64,000 bases of DNA from Saprospiraceae bacterium UBA6168 (GTDB lineage Bacteria; Bacteroidota; Bacteroidia; Chitinophagales; Saprospiraceae). The notes beneath the pieces were generated by a model. It was not told the origin of the DNA. It did no database searches and saw nothing but the letters and a program-made list of their open reading frames with translations. Position numbers and translations under genes: made by a program. The DNA lies in contig DIUC01000035.1 of NCBI GenBank assembly GCA_002435785.1, positions 1 through 64,000 on the forward strand, in the 5' to 3' direction. Shown one piece after another: positions 9,238-16,073 of this stretch (the stretch's first letter is position 1; each line of letters opens with the position of its first letter).

Positions 9238-9486
9238 ATGACTCTTGTATTAAATTTTTCTGACAATACCAGCCTCCAACAACTCAAGCAACTTGCTGAG
9301 TGGCTCAAAGGCACTGGGTTGATTAAATCTTTTAAAATAGCTCCCGCCGCACCAGAAGAACCCGATGTTGATGCCTTTGTGGATGAAATGCTGATGGATG
9401 CCGAAGCCGACTTCGCTGCCGGAAGAACTTATTCCTCTGAGGAGGCCAAAAAAGAACTGGAAAAATGGCTCAAGGAGCGCAAATAA
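9238..9486 (+). CDS. Antitoxin of a type II toxin-antitoxin pair (RelE/ParE partner)
   Basis: This 82-residue acidic protein has an N-terminal part resembling Bacteroidota antitoxins (LNFSDNTSLQQLKQLAEWLK) and a highly acidic, helical C-terminus (EEAKKELEKWLKERK) that would wrap the toxin. Its stop overlaps the toxin start by 22 bases, a typical translationally coupled TA layout. The family is assigned from size, composition and position; the DNA-binding fold is not certain. Confidence 0.75.
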   Translation: MTLVLNFSDNTSLQQLKQLAEWLKGTGLIKSFKIAPAAPEEPDVDAFVDEMLMDAEADFAAGRTYSSEEAKKELEKWLKERK

Positions 9487-9788
9487 TCTGGTCGAAAAAG
9501 GCGCTTATCGGCTTGGCCGAGGCTGCTTCCTTCCTTGCCGACATCGTGGGCGAACAAAAAGCGAATGCCTTTCAAATTGACCTTGTCAACCATGTGGCCG
9601 AGCAACTTTCCTCCTTTCCTGACAGCGCCCCACCGTGCCATTTCCCAAAATTGGCTGCTGTTGGCTGCCGATGCCTGATTTACAAAAAGAAGTACATTGT
9701 CGTGTACAAAGTTGAGCCGGGCTTAGTGCGGATATTTGGCGTTGTGGGCGCTCATCGAAATCCGAGGATTGTTGAAGGGTTGGTTTGA
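9465..9788 (+). CDS. RelE/ParE-family toxin
   Basis: This 107-residue basic protein reads as a RelE/ParE fold: the N-terminal IIWSKKALIGLAEAASFLAD, a central helix pair, then strands CRCLIYKKKYIVVYKVEPGLVRIFGVVGAHRNP. This last stretch is the hallmark beta-sheet of ParE-type toxins. Relatives inhibit DNA gyrase or cleave mRNA on the ribosome; which applies here cannot be told. The ATG lies within the antitoxin gene. Confidence 0.85.
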   Translation: MAQGAQIIWSKKALIGLAEAASFLADIVGEQKANAFQIDLVNHVAEQLSSFPDSAPPCHFPKLAAVGCRCLIYKKKYIVVYKVEPGLVRIFGVVGAHRNPRIVEGLV

Positions 9789-9816
9789 GGTTTGGCCCGC
9801 CGGGATGCTTGGGCGT

Positions 9817-9844
9817 GGAGGGAAAGGGTGTATTTTTGTGGGGC
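9817..9844 (+). promoter_or_regulatory. Repeated leader/promoter module, copy 1
   Basis: The 28-base segment opens GGAGGGAAAGGGTGTA and contains the -7 box TATTTTTG (9831-9838). A closely related copy sits at 10543-10570. The box-to-ATG distance is 76 bases here and 77 there, so both are probably promoters of the following accessory genes. Confidence 0.5.
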
Positions 9845-9913
9845 AGAGAGGCGCAATTAAACTTGGGCAAACGTAATTCGGTTTATTTTGTAAATTTGTA
9901 AAAAATCCAGCAA

Positions 9914-10138
9914 ATGCAAGGCATTCAACCTTTTAGCAATGTCCAACGAGAGCTGCTAAAGCTCTACGCAAAAAACGTCGCAGACGACGACCTCTTGGCG
10001 CTCCGCTACATGATGGGGCTTTACTTTGCCGAAAAGGCATCTCGCCTCATGGACGAGTTTGCGCAACAAAAAGGACTTTCACCCCAAGACCTCGCCAAAT
10101 GGGCTTATGAGCACTACCGCAGTCAGAATCGTGTTTGA
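9914..10138 (+). CDS. Antitoxin-like protein upstream of a PIN toxin
   Basis: This 74-residue helical protein (MQGIQPFSNVQRELLKLYAKNV...) matches the small proteins commonly encoded just before PIN-domain toxins in Bacteroidota and cyanobacteria. The C-terminal LSPQDLAKWAYEHYRSQ segment is typical. Its 3' end overlaps the PIN gene by 32 bases, indicating translational coupling. Antitoxin function is inferred from this arrangement. Confidence 0.75.
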   Translation: MQGIQPFSNVQRELLKLYAKNVADDDLLALRYMMGLYFAEKASRLMDEFAQQKGLSPQDLAKWAYEHYRSQNRV

Positions 10139-10532
10139 CACGAACGTTTTCATTTCCATCATCGGCAAAACTTCGATGAACCGCTGGCTCTTCGACAAAA
10201 TCATCGAAGGCCGTTTCGTCCTGTGTGTTTCTCAGGAAATCATGTTGGAATACGAAGAAGTGCTTACCCGTAAGACGACCGCCGAAATCGCCCAAAACGT
10301 TTCCCAATTTCTTGCCGCCTTCCCATTTGTGGAGAAAACAGAAATCTTCTTCAACTGGACGCTTGTGGAAAAAGACCCCGATGACAACAAGTTCATTGAT
10401 TGTGCCGTCGCTGCGGGCGCTTTTTGCATCGTATCGAACGACCGTCATTTGCAGCCGTTCAAATCGCTGGAGTTCCCGCCTTTGCGGGTTTTGACGCTGG
10501 ATGAATTTGAGGCGCAGTTTCGGGAGGGGTGA
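10107..10532 (+). CDS. PIN-domain toxin (putative endoribonuclease)
   Basis: This is a PIN-domain protein of 141 residues. The ATG at 10107 gives MSTTAVRIVFDTNVFIS, with the first acidic metal ligand in FDTNVF. The second cluster (Glu in LEYEEV) and the third, DPDDNKFIDCAVAAGA, are also present, followed by SNDRHL, so the Mg-dependent ribonuclease site looks complete. A start 81 bases upstream would add an unrelated N-terminus and is rejected. It resembles the PIN_3 group of VapC-like toxins. It pairs with the overlapping 74-residue gene. Confidence 0.87.
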   Translation: MSTTAVRIVFDTNVFISIIGKTSMNRWLFDKIIEGRFVLCVSQEIMLEYEEVLTRKTTAEIAQNVSQFLAAFPFVEKTEIFFNWTLVEKDPDDNKFIDCAVAAGAFCIVSNDRHLQPFKSLEFPPLRVLTLDEFEAQFREG

Positions 10533-10542
10533 TGTGGATTTT

Positions 10543-10570
10543 GGAGGGAAAGGGTGTAGTTTTGCGGGTG
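10543..10570 (+). promoter_or_regulatory. Repeated leader/promoter module, copy 2
   Basis: The segment opens GGAGGGAAAGGGTGTA and carries the -7 box TAGTTTTG (10557-10564). It is nearly identical to 9817-9844, and similarity continues downstream (GAGG, GCAA, TAAACTTG blocks). A small GCAAGTT/AACTTGC stem follows at 10578-10602. Confidence 0.5.
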
Positions 10571-10640
10571 GGGAGGGGCAAGTTGCGCTGGGGTAAACTT
10601 GCAACGATTAAAAAATGGTAATAATATTCAATCTTAAAAG

Positions 10641-11373
10641 ATGAACTTAAAAGAAAAACCATTAGATGAATTAAGGACAACTCAGATTCTATTGGCAGAA
10701 ATCAAGAATCAGGTTAAATCAAATCAAGATTACATAGGCACGATAAAAAAAGAGGATTGTCTAATTCATGTCAAAGATGTAGATAGTGATTCAACTTTTT
10801 TTTTTCACTGTCAAAAAATCATCGATTAACGCTAATGGTCAGATAGTATTTGAATTTCAGAGAAAGCCTCGGTCCTCAATGGACTTGTCAGAGTATTCTT
10901 CTGGGATGACCTCAGATAAGGTTATTAGCAATTTTAAAAACTGGGTCTCAATAATTGAAGGTTATAGCCATATTTCCTTAACAGATGAAGATTCATTTGA
11001 AAAAAGATATCAAGAAGAATTCATTAATGACTTTGAATTAGTAGACGCAGATGCAGATGAGAATCCCTTTAGTGTGAGTCAACAAATCTACATTAATGAA
11101 TATGTTAAAATAATTCAATCAGTCCTTGAGGCTAATAAGGATAAATATCAAGTACAAGAACTAATCGAAGAAGCTCAAATTATACGAGAGCAACTTCCGG
11201 CAAGCACAAAAAGTAAAGTTGTAAATTCGATTAGTAAATTATTAGCCAAAATTCAAATGAAGGGACTTGAACTTCTAAAAGAAGTTTGGTCAGAAGCAAA
11301 AAAGCAAGCCATTAAAAAGATAATTGAAGGTTCTCTTGAAAATCTTCCAAAATTATTAGATATATTTTCCTAA
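10641..11373 (+). pseudogene. AT-rich hypothetical gene interrupted by a frameshift at a T10 tract
   Basis: Two frames join at ten consecutive Ts (10796-10805). The first (MNLKEKPLDELRTTQ...) stops at 10829. The second carries on with TVKKSSINANGQIVFEFQRKP to 11373. Removing one T (T9) would restore one 243-residue protein; the join reads smoothly (DVDSDSTFF-TVKK). The gene is visibly AT-rich and lysine/isoleucine-rich, unlike its GC-rich neighbours, so it was probably acquired. The C-terminus is a long amphipathic helical stretch (residues about 190-243). Function is not recognised. The break may be real decay, phase variation, ribosomal slippage or a sequencing error. Confidence 0.6.
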
Positions 11374-11376
11374 CCA

Positions 11377-13431
11377 ATGCATAACCTTTCCAACTACTCC
11401 TCCGGCTCCTGGCAACCCGCCATCGGCCACACCCAACCCCTCCACAACGCCATCACCGGCGACGTCATCGCCACGGCAGGCAGCGAGGGGCTGGACTTTC
11501 CCGCCATGCTGCACCACGCCCGCACGGTCGGGGGAAAGGCATTGCGGCGCATGAGCTTCTACGAGCGGGGCCTCATGCTGAAAAAACTGGCACTCTACCT
11601 CCACGAGCGGCGCAAGAGCTACTACCCCCTCAGCTACGCCACGGGAGCCACCAAGGTGGACTCTTGGGTGGACATCGAGGGCGGCATCGGCACGCTGTTC
11701 GCCTATGCCAGCCTGCGCCGACGGCTCGGCAACGAGACCTTCTTCGTGGATGGCGAAACGGTGAAATCCTCCAAGGAGGGCAGCTTCGTCGGGCGGCACA
11801 TCATGTCCCCACGGCACGGGGTGGCCTTGCACATCAACGCCTTCAACTTCCCCATCTGGGGGATGCTCGAAAAAATCTCCGTGAACCTGCTGGCTGGGAT
11901 GCCCGCCATCGTGAAGCCCGCCACGCAGACCTCGTTCCTCACCCATGCCATGGTGCAGGACATCATTGCCTCCGGCATCTTGCCCGAAGGCTCGCTCCAG
12001 CTCATCTGCGGCAGCGCCCGTGGCCTGCTCGATTCCGTCACCGGGCAGGATGTGGTCACTTTTACGGGCAGTGCCGACACGGGCCGGATGCTCAAGTCCA
12101 CGCCCGCCGTCATCGCCAATTCGGTGCCGTTCAACATGGAAGCCGACAGCCTCAACGCCTGCGTGTTGGGTGCCGATGCCGTGCCGGGCACGCCGGAGTT
12201 CGATATTTTCGTCAAAGAGGTACACCGGGAAATGGTGACGAAGGCCGGGCAGAAATGCACTGCCATCCGCCGCATCCTCGTGCCTGAAAACCTGTTGGAG
12301 GACGTGCAGCTAGCACTCGGCCAAGCCTTGGCGAAGACCACCATCGGCGACCCGCAAGTGGAAGGCGTGCGCATGGGTAGCCTCGTTGGGCGCTCGCAGG
12401 TGGACGAAGTGCGGGCACGGGTGGAGGAACTCGCCGCCCATACGCCCATCGTTTTCGGCAACCTCGACGCCGATTTTGAAGTAGTCGGGGCAGACCGAAC
12501 AACGGGCGCTTTCTTCTCGCCCATGCTCTTGCTCAACGACGACCCCTTCCGAAAAACGGCCTCGCACGACATCGAGGTATTCGGCCCGGTGAGCACCCTC
12601 ATGCCCTACAAGACCCTCGACGACGCCATTGAACTGGTGAACATGGGCAAAGGCTCGCTCGTCAGCAGCATCGTCACCGCCGACGAGCGCACCGCACGGG
12701 ACTACGTCATCGGCTCGTCGCCCTATCATGGTAGGATATTGGTACTCAACGAGTTGTGCGCCAAAGAGAGCACGGGCCATGGCTCACCGCTCCCCTTGCT
12801 CAACCACGGCGGCCCCGGCAGGGCGGGCGGCGGCGGCGAACTCGGCGGTATGCGCAGCCTGCACCACTACCTCCAAACCACGGCGGTGCAGGGCCACCCG
12901 ACCTTCCTCACGGCGGTCACGGGACAGTACCACCAAGGCGGTCGGCAGACGGAGAAGGACGTGCATATTTTCCGCAAGCATTTCGAGGAACTGGAAATCG
13001 GGGAGACGGTCGTCACGGCCAAGCACACGGTCAGCGAGGCGGACATCACGAACTTCGCCAACGTGAGTGGCGACAATTTCTACGCCCATACGGACGCTAC
13101 GGCACTCGAAGGCACCATTTTTACGGGGCGGGTGGCGCATGGCTATTTCATCCTCTCCAAAGCGGCTGGCCTCTTCGTGGATGCGAAAAAAGGCCCTGTG
13201 CTGCTGAACTACGGCTTGGATGAATGCCGTTTCACGAAGCCCGTTTATCCCGGCATGACCATCGGTGTGCGGTTGACGGTGAAGGAAAAGGTTGACCAAG
13301 AGAAAAAAAGCGAGGACGACGTGGCAAAGGGCATCGTGAAGCTGCTGGTAGATGTCTATGACGAGACGGGCGAGACGGTGGCATTGGCTACTATTTTGAC
13401 GATGGTGAGGAAGTTGAACCAAGACGCTTAA
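11377..13431 (+). CDS. paaZ: PaaZ: oxepin-CoA hydrolase / 3-oxo-5,6-dehydrosuberyl-CoA semialdehyde dehydrogenase
   Basis: This 684-residue fusion has an N-terminal aldehyde dehydrogenase (about 1-520) with catalytic Cys294 in KAGQKCTAIRR, and a C-terminal MaoC-like hot-dog hydratase (about 535-680) with the SGDNFYAHTD and GRVAHGYF motifs. PaaZ hydrolyses the oxepin-CoA ring and oxidises the resulting semialdehyde in aerobic phenylacetate breakdown. No other paa gene is in the window, so the rest of the pathway must be elsewhere or absent. The ATG begins three bases after the stop of the frameshifted gene. Confidence 0.93.
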   Translation: MHNLSNYSSGSWQPAIGHTQPLHNAITGDVIATAGSEGLDFPAMLHHARTVGGKALRRMSFYERGLMLKKLALYLHERRKSYYPLSYATGATKVDSWVDIEGGIGTLFAYASLRRRLGNETFFVDGETVKSSKEGSFVGRHIMSPRHGVALHINAFNFPIWGMLEKISVNLLAGMPAIVKPATQTSFLTHAMVQDIIASGILPEGSLQLICGSARGLLDSVTGQDVVTFTGSADTGRMLKSTPAVIANSVPFNMEADSLNACVLGADAVPGTPEFDIFVKEVHREMVTKAGQKCTAIRRILVPENLLEDVQLALGQALAKTTIGDPQVEGVRMGSLVGRSQVDEVRARVEELAAHTPIVFGNLDADFEVVGADRTTGAFFSPMLLLNDDPFRKTASHDIEVFGPVSTLMPYKTLDDAIELVNMGKGSLVSSIVTADERTARDYVIGSSPYHGRILVLNELCAKESTGHGSPLPLLNHGGPGRAGGGGELGGMRSLHHYLQTTAVQGHPTFLTAVTGQYHQGGRQTEKDVHIFRKHFEELEIGETVVTAKHTVSEADITNFANVSGDNFYAHTDATALEGTIFTGRVAHGYFILSKAAGLFVDAKKGPVLLNYGLDECRFTKPVYPGMTIGVRLTVKEKVDQEKKSEDDVAKGIVKLLVDVYDETGETVALATILTMVRKLNQDA

Positions 13432-13436
13432 CTTTG
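13429..13436 (+). promoter_or_regulatory. -7 promoter box of the third toxin-antitoxin pair
   Basis: TAACTTTG fits TAnnTTTG exactly. It overlaps the paaZ stop codon and lies 16 bases before the antitoxin ATG, the same spacing as for the first pair. Confidence 0.5.
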
Positions 13437-13452
13437 TTGAAAATACCGCATC

Positions 13453-13656
13453 ATGCTTACAAAAGACATGGTTTACAACAGCCTTGAGGAAATGCCGGAT
13501 GAATTCGAACTGGACGAATTCATCGAGCGCCTGATTTTTCTTCAAAAGATAAAAACAGGTTTGGAGCAACTGGGCGAAGGCAAGAAAAAGCCGCATCAGG
13601 AAGTCCGTCAAATGGTAGAGACATGGCGAAAACAGCGTGGTCAGTCCAGGCAATAG
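13453..13656 (+). CDS. Antitoxin-like protein (RelE/ParE partner)
   Basis: This 67-residue protein (MLTKDMVYNSLEEMPDEFELDEFIERLIFLQKI...) matches the short helical antitoxins placed before ParE-type toxins in Bacteroidota. It is acidic at the N-terminus and basic at the C-terminus. It overlaps the toxin gene by 34 bases. The assignment rests on size, composition and coupling. Confidence 0.75.
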   Translation: MLTKDMVYNSLEEMPDEFELDEFIERLIFLQKIKTGLEQLGEGKKKPHQEVRQMVETWRKQRGQSRQ

Positions 13657-13928
13657 ACGACCTTTCCGGTATCGAAGACTATTTATCAGCAACCTCCAAG
13701 AAACATGCTGAACTCATTGTAGATGCCATCCTACAAGCGGTTGATTTGCTGGAGCAATTTCCAGAAATGGGCAAGGTTGTGCCAGAAATGGGCTTGCTCA
13801 ATCTTCGGGAACTTATCATCAAAAAGTACCGGGTTGTTTATTACTTGACCTTTCAGGATGAAGTGGAAATCGTGACCATCCGACATTCCTCCCGACCAAT
13901 GAAGGATACGAGTTTGCCCTTTGAATGA
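13623..13928 (+). CDS. RelE/ParE-family toxin
   Basis: The product is 101 residues. It has the ParE pattern: AWSVQAIDDLSGIEDYLSATS, a second helix rich in leucine (QAVDLLEQFPEMGKVVPE), and the strands RELIIKKYRVVYYLTFQDEVEIVTIRHSSRP. Toxin activity against gyrase or mRNA is inferred from the family. It is coupled to the preceding antitoxin and its stop codon sits just before the LOG-family gene. Confidence 0.87.
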   Translation: MAKTAWSVQAIDDLSGIEDYLSATSKKHAELIVDAILQAVDLLEQFPEMGKVVPEMGLLNLRELIIKKYRVVYYLTFQDEVEIVTIRHSSRPMKDTSLPFE

Positions 13929-13996
13929 CCAATCAAGTTAACCCAAAGTGTCCCCCTTTTTTACCTTCATTCTATCAAAAAAGCCTTTTAAAAAAA

Positions 13997-14746
13997 ATGT
14001 CCCACCCAATTTCAACACCCACGCTACCAGTCCTGAAACCAGGAGAAATCCACTATCTCGATGGCCCCGTGCAACGCCACCGGGAGTTGGGCTTCGCCAT
14101 CAAGGTTTTCTTCCAGTTCCTAAAGGGCTTCCGGGCGCTCCACTTCGTGGGCCCGTGCATCACGGTGTTCGGCTCCGCCCGGTTCAAGGAGGGGCACGAG
14201 CACTACGAAAAGGCAAGGGAAGTCGGCAGGGCCATAGCCGCCACGGGCTTCACGACCATGACCGGTGGCGGCCCCGGCATCATGGAAGCAGCAAACCGTG
14301 GCGCCTTCGAGGCGGGTGGCAGGTCGGTGGGCTGCAACATTGTGCTGCCCTTCGAGCAGCACTTGAACCCCTACGTTCAAAAATCGGTGAACATCCGCTA
14401 CTTCTTCGTGCGAAAGGTGCTGTTGCTGAAATACTCTTACGCCTTCATTATCCTGCCCGGCGGCTGGGGTACCATGGACGAGCTGTTCGAGACGCTGACA
14501 CTGGTACAGACAAAAGTGATGCACAACTTCCCCGTCGTGCTCATTGGCAAAAGCTACTTCCAGCCACTGATGGACTACCTGCACTTCATGGAGCACCAAA
14601 GGACCATCTCCCCCGAAGACCTTCAACTGGTACTGCTGACCGACGACGTGCAAGAGGCGATGGCGCACATCCAGAAGTACATCGAGCGGCACTTCAAGGT
14701 CTCCACCCGAAACAAGCCATTTTGGTGGTTGTTGGAAAAGGTTTGA
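13997..14746 (+). CDS. LOG/TIGR00730-family Rossmann-fold protein
   Basis: The 249-residue protein has the two family motifs GGGPGIMEAANRGA and PGGWGTMDELFE, which form the nucleotide-monophosphate site of LOG phosphoribohydrolases. Homologues release free bases such as cytokinins from nucleoside monophosphates; others have unknown substrates. The start at ATG 13997 (MSHPISTPTLPV) is preferred over one 72 bases upstream, which overlaps the toxin gene and adds a non-family leader. The C-terminal aromatic tail (KPFWWLLEKV) is typical of Bacteroidota members. Confidence 0.87.
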   Translation: MSHPISTPTLPVLKPGEIHYLDGPVQRHRELGFAIKVFFQFLKGFRALHFVGPCITVFGSARFKEGHEHYEKAREVGRAIAATGFTTMTGGGPGIMEAANRGAFEAGGRSVGCNIVLPFEQHLNPYVQKSVNIRYFFVRKVLLLKYSYAFIILPGGWGTMDELFETLTLVQTKVMHNFPVVLIGKSYFQPLMDYLHFMEHQRTISPEDLQLVLLTDDVQEAMAHIQKYIERHFKVSTRNKPFWWLLEKV

Positions 14747-14772
14747 GCAGTTGCTTCCTAATCCTATCTTTG
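14742..14772 (+). promoter_or_regulatory. Bacteroidota-type promoter (TTTG-N19-TATCTTTG)
   Basis: The -33 element TTTG (14742-14745) and the -7 box TATCTTTG (14765-14772) are separated by exactly 19 bases, the canonical spacing for the Bacteroidota primary sigma factor. It overlaps the LOG stop codon and drives the 144-residue membrane protein gene. Confidence 0.65.
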
Positions 14773-14827
14773 CCCACAAGGGCTTTCGCCTAAAACTTAA
14801 AACTCAATCATTCAAAACTCAAAACTT

Positions 14828-15262
14828 ATGCTGAACGGACTCATACATGCACATTCAGGCCTCCGCTGGGTCGTACTGGTACTGCTCGTGGCCACCACTT
14901 TTATGTCATTGCTGAAGTGGCGCTCCAATGCCCCCTACACGCAGGGCAACCGCAAGCTCAACCTCTTCGCCATGATTTTCATGCACATCCAATTGCTGCT
15001 GGGCATTGCGCTGTTCTTCATGAGCGGGCGGGTGGATTTTTCGCAAATGAAAGACGCCATGTTCCGCTTCTTCTCCGTGGAGCACACGGTGATGATGCTG
15101 ATTGCCATCGCATTGGTGACCATTGGCCACTCAAAATCGAAAAAAGCGACGGAAGACGCACGGAAGTTCAAAACCATTTTCATCTTCTATGGCCTTGCCC
15201 TAGTGCTCGTGCTGGTGGCCATTCCTTGGCCATTCCGGGGCTGGGGGAATGGTTGGTTTTAA
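14828..15262 (+). CDS. Four-helix membrane protein, cytochrome b-like
   Basis: The 144-residue protein has four predicted membrane helices (about 10-27, 42-62, 80-100 and 116-136). Histidines recur near helix ends (LIHAHSGLRW, MIFMHIQLL, SVEHTVMM, IGHSK), a pattern seen in small di-heme cytochrome b-like proteins of Bacteroidota. Heme binding is inferred. It has its own promoter and is followed by a large hairpin, so it is probably monocistronic. Confidence 0.75.
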   Translation: MLNGLIHAHSGLRWVVLVLLVATTFMSLLKWRSNAPYTQGNRKLNLFAMIFMHIQLLLGIALFFMSGRVDFSQMKDAMFRFFSVEHTVMMLIAIALVTIGHSKSKKATEDARKFKTIFIFYGLALVLVLVAIPWPFRGWGNGWF

Positions 15263-15281
15263 AAAATTGGGAGGTCGTTTT

Positions 15282-15374
15282 TTTAGTTGGCAGTTCGACA
15301 GTTGGCAGTGGGCAGTCAAGACCGTGGAAGCAGTCACCGACTGCCCACTGCCAACTGTCGAACTGCCAACTAAA
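15282..15374. repeat. Perfect 36-bp inverted repeat made of CAGTTGGCAGT words
   Basis: Arms at 15282-15317 and 15339-15374 are exact reverse complements over 36 bp, with a 21-nt loop. Each arm repeats the words AGTTGGCAGT and GGCAGT. Related words occur at 27814-27921 and inside the NagZ-like gene near 51000. It would form a very stable hairpin between two plus-strand genes and may also act as a terminator. Confidence 0.93.
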
Positions 15375-15480
15375 ATTAAGCCTTTCCGTTAAAGAAATAT
15401 TATCGTTGAATGGCGCCACAGCTTTGAAAGTTGTGGCGCATTATTTTTGCCTGCTCAATTGACAATCAAATCATTTTATA

Positions 15481-15927
15481 ATGAAAAAAATAGCCTTTTT
15501 CGCTTTCGCAATGCTTGCCTCCCTTGCCGCAACGGCACAACAAAGCCCCGTTAAATGGTCGTATGAAGCCAAAAAAGTGGCCGATGGCCAGTACGACCTC
15601 GTATTCACCGCCAACATCTCCGACGGCTGGTACGTCTATTCGCAGTACCTCGAAAGTGACGAGGGGCCTATCCGCACCACCTTTACTTTTGATGAAAATG
15701 CCGCTGCAAAATTGGAAGGAAAAAACTTGGAGGACGGCCACAAGTACGAGGGCTACGACGACCTCTTCGGCATGAACATCATCAAGTTCAGCGGGAAGCC
15801 GACCTTCACCCAGCGGGTGAAAATCACGGCCCCTACCCGGCTGACCGGGCGCGTGGAGTTCATGACCTGCGACAACGAGCGCTGCCTGCCCCCAATTGAC
15901 GTGCCCTTCCGCTTTGACTTGAATTAG
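15481..15927 (+). CDS. Secreted single-domain DsbD N-terminal-like protein
   Basis: The 148-residue protein has a signal peptide (ending ATAQQ) followed by one DsbD N-terminal immunoglobulin-like domain. It carries the cysteine pair in MTCDNERCLPP, which in DsbD shuttles electrons to periplasmic partners. It is strongly similar to both N-terminal repeats of the downstream DsbD (for example DGWYVYSQYLES in this protein and the first repeat). It probably arose by duplication and would act as a soluble periplasmic thiol carrier. That role is inferred. Confidence 0.85.
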   Translation: MKKIAFFAFAMLASLAATAQQSPVKWSYEAKKVADGQYDLVFTANISDGWYVYSQYLESDEGPIRTTFTFDENAAAKLEGKNLEDGHKYEGYDDLFGMNIIKFSGKPTFTQRVKITAPTRLTGRVEFMTCDNERCLPPIDVPFRFDLN

Positions 15928-16001
15928 GAAGTACAGCGCGGTTGTGGTTGTTGCATTGCCGACAAGTGACAATAATAACACTCCATCATTTCAGCAATCA
16001 T

Positions 16002-16009
16002 TAGCTTTG
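16002..16009 (+). promoter_or_regulatory. -7 promoter box of dsbD
   Basis: TAGCTTTG matches TAnnTTTG 65 bases before the dsbD start. No convincing -33 element was seen. Confidence 0.4.
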
Positions 16010-16036
16010 CGGCCTTTTCCTTAAAACACCTACAAT

Positions 16037-16057
16037 GGCGGGCCTTCCCGCTTTTTT
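16037..16057 (+). terminator. Terminator-like hairpin in the dsbD leader
   Basis: GCGGG-cctt-CCCGC followed by six Ts lies between the dsbD -7 box and the ATG. It could end transcripts of the upstream gene or attenuate dsbD. Confidence 0.55.
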
Positions 16058-16073
16058 ATTCAAATATCTCGAC

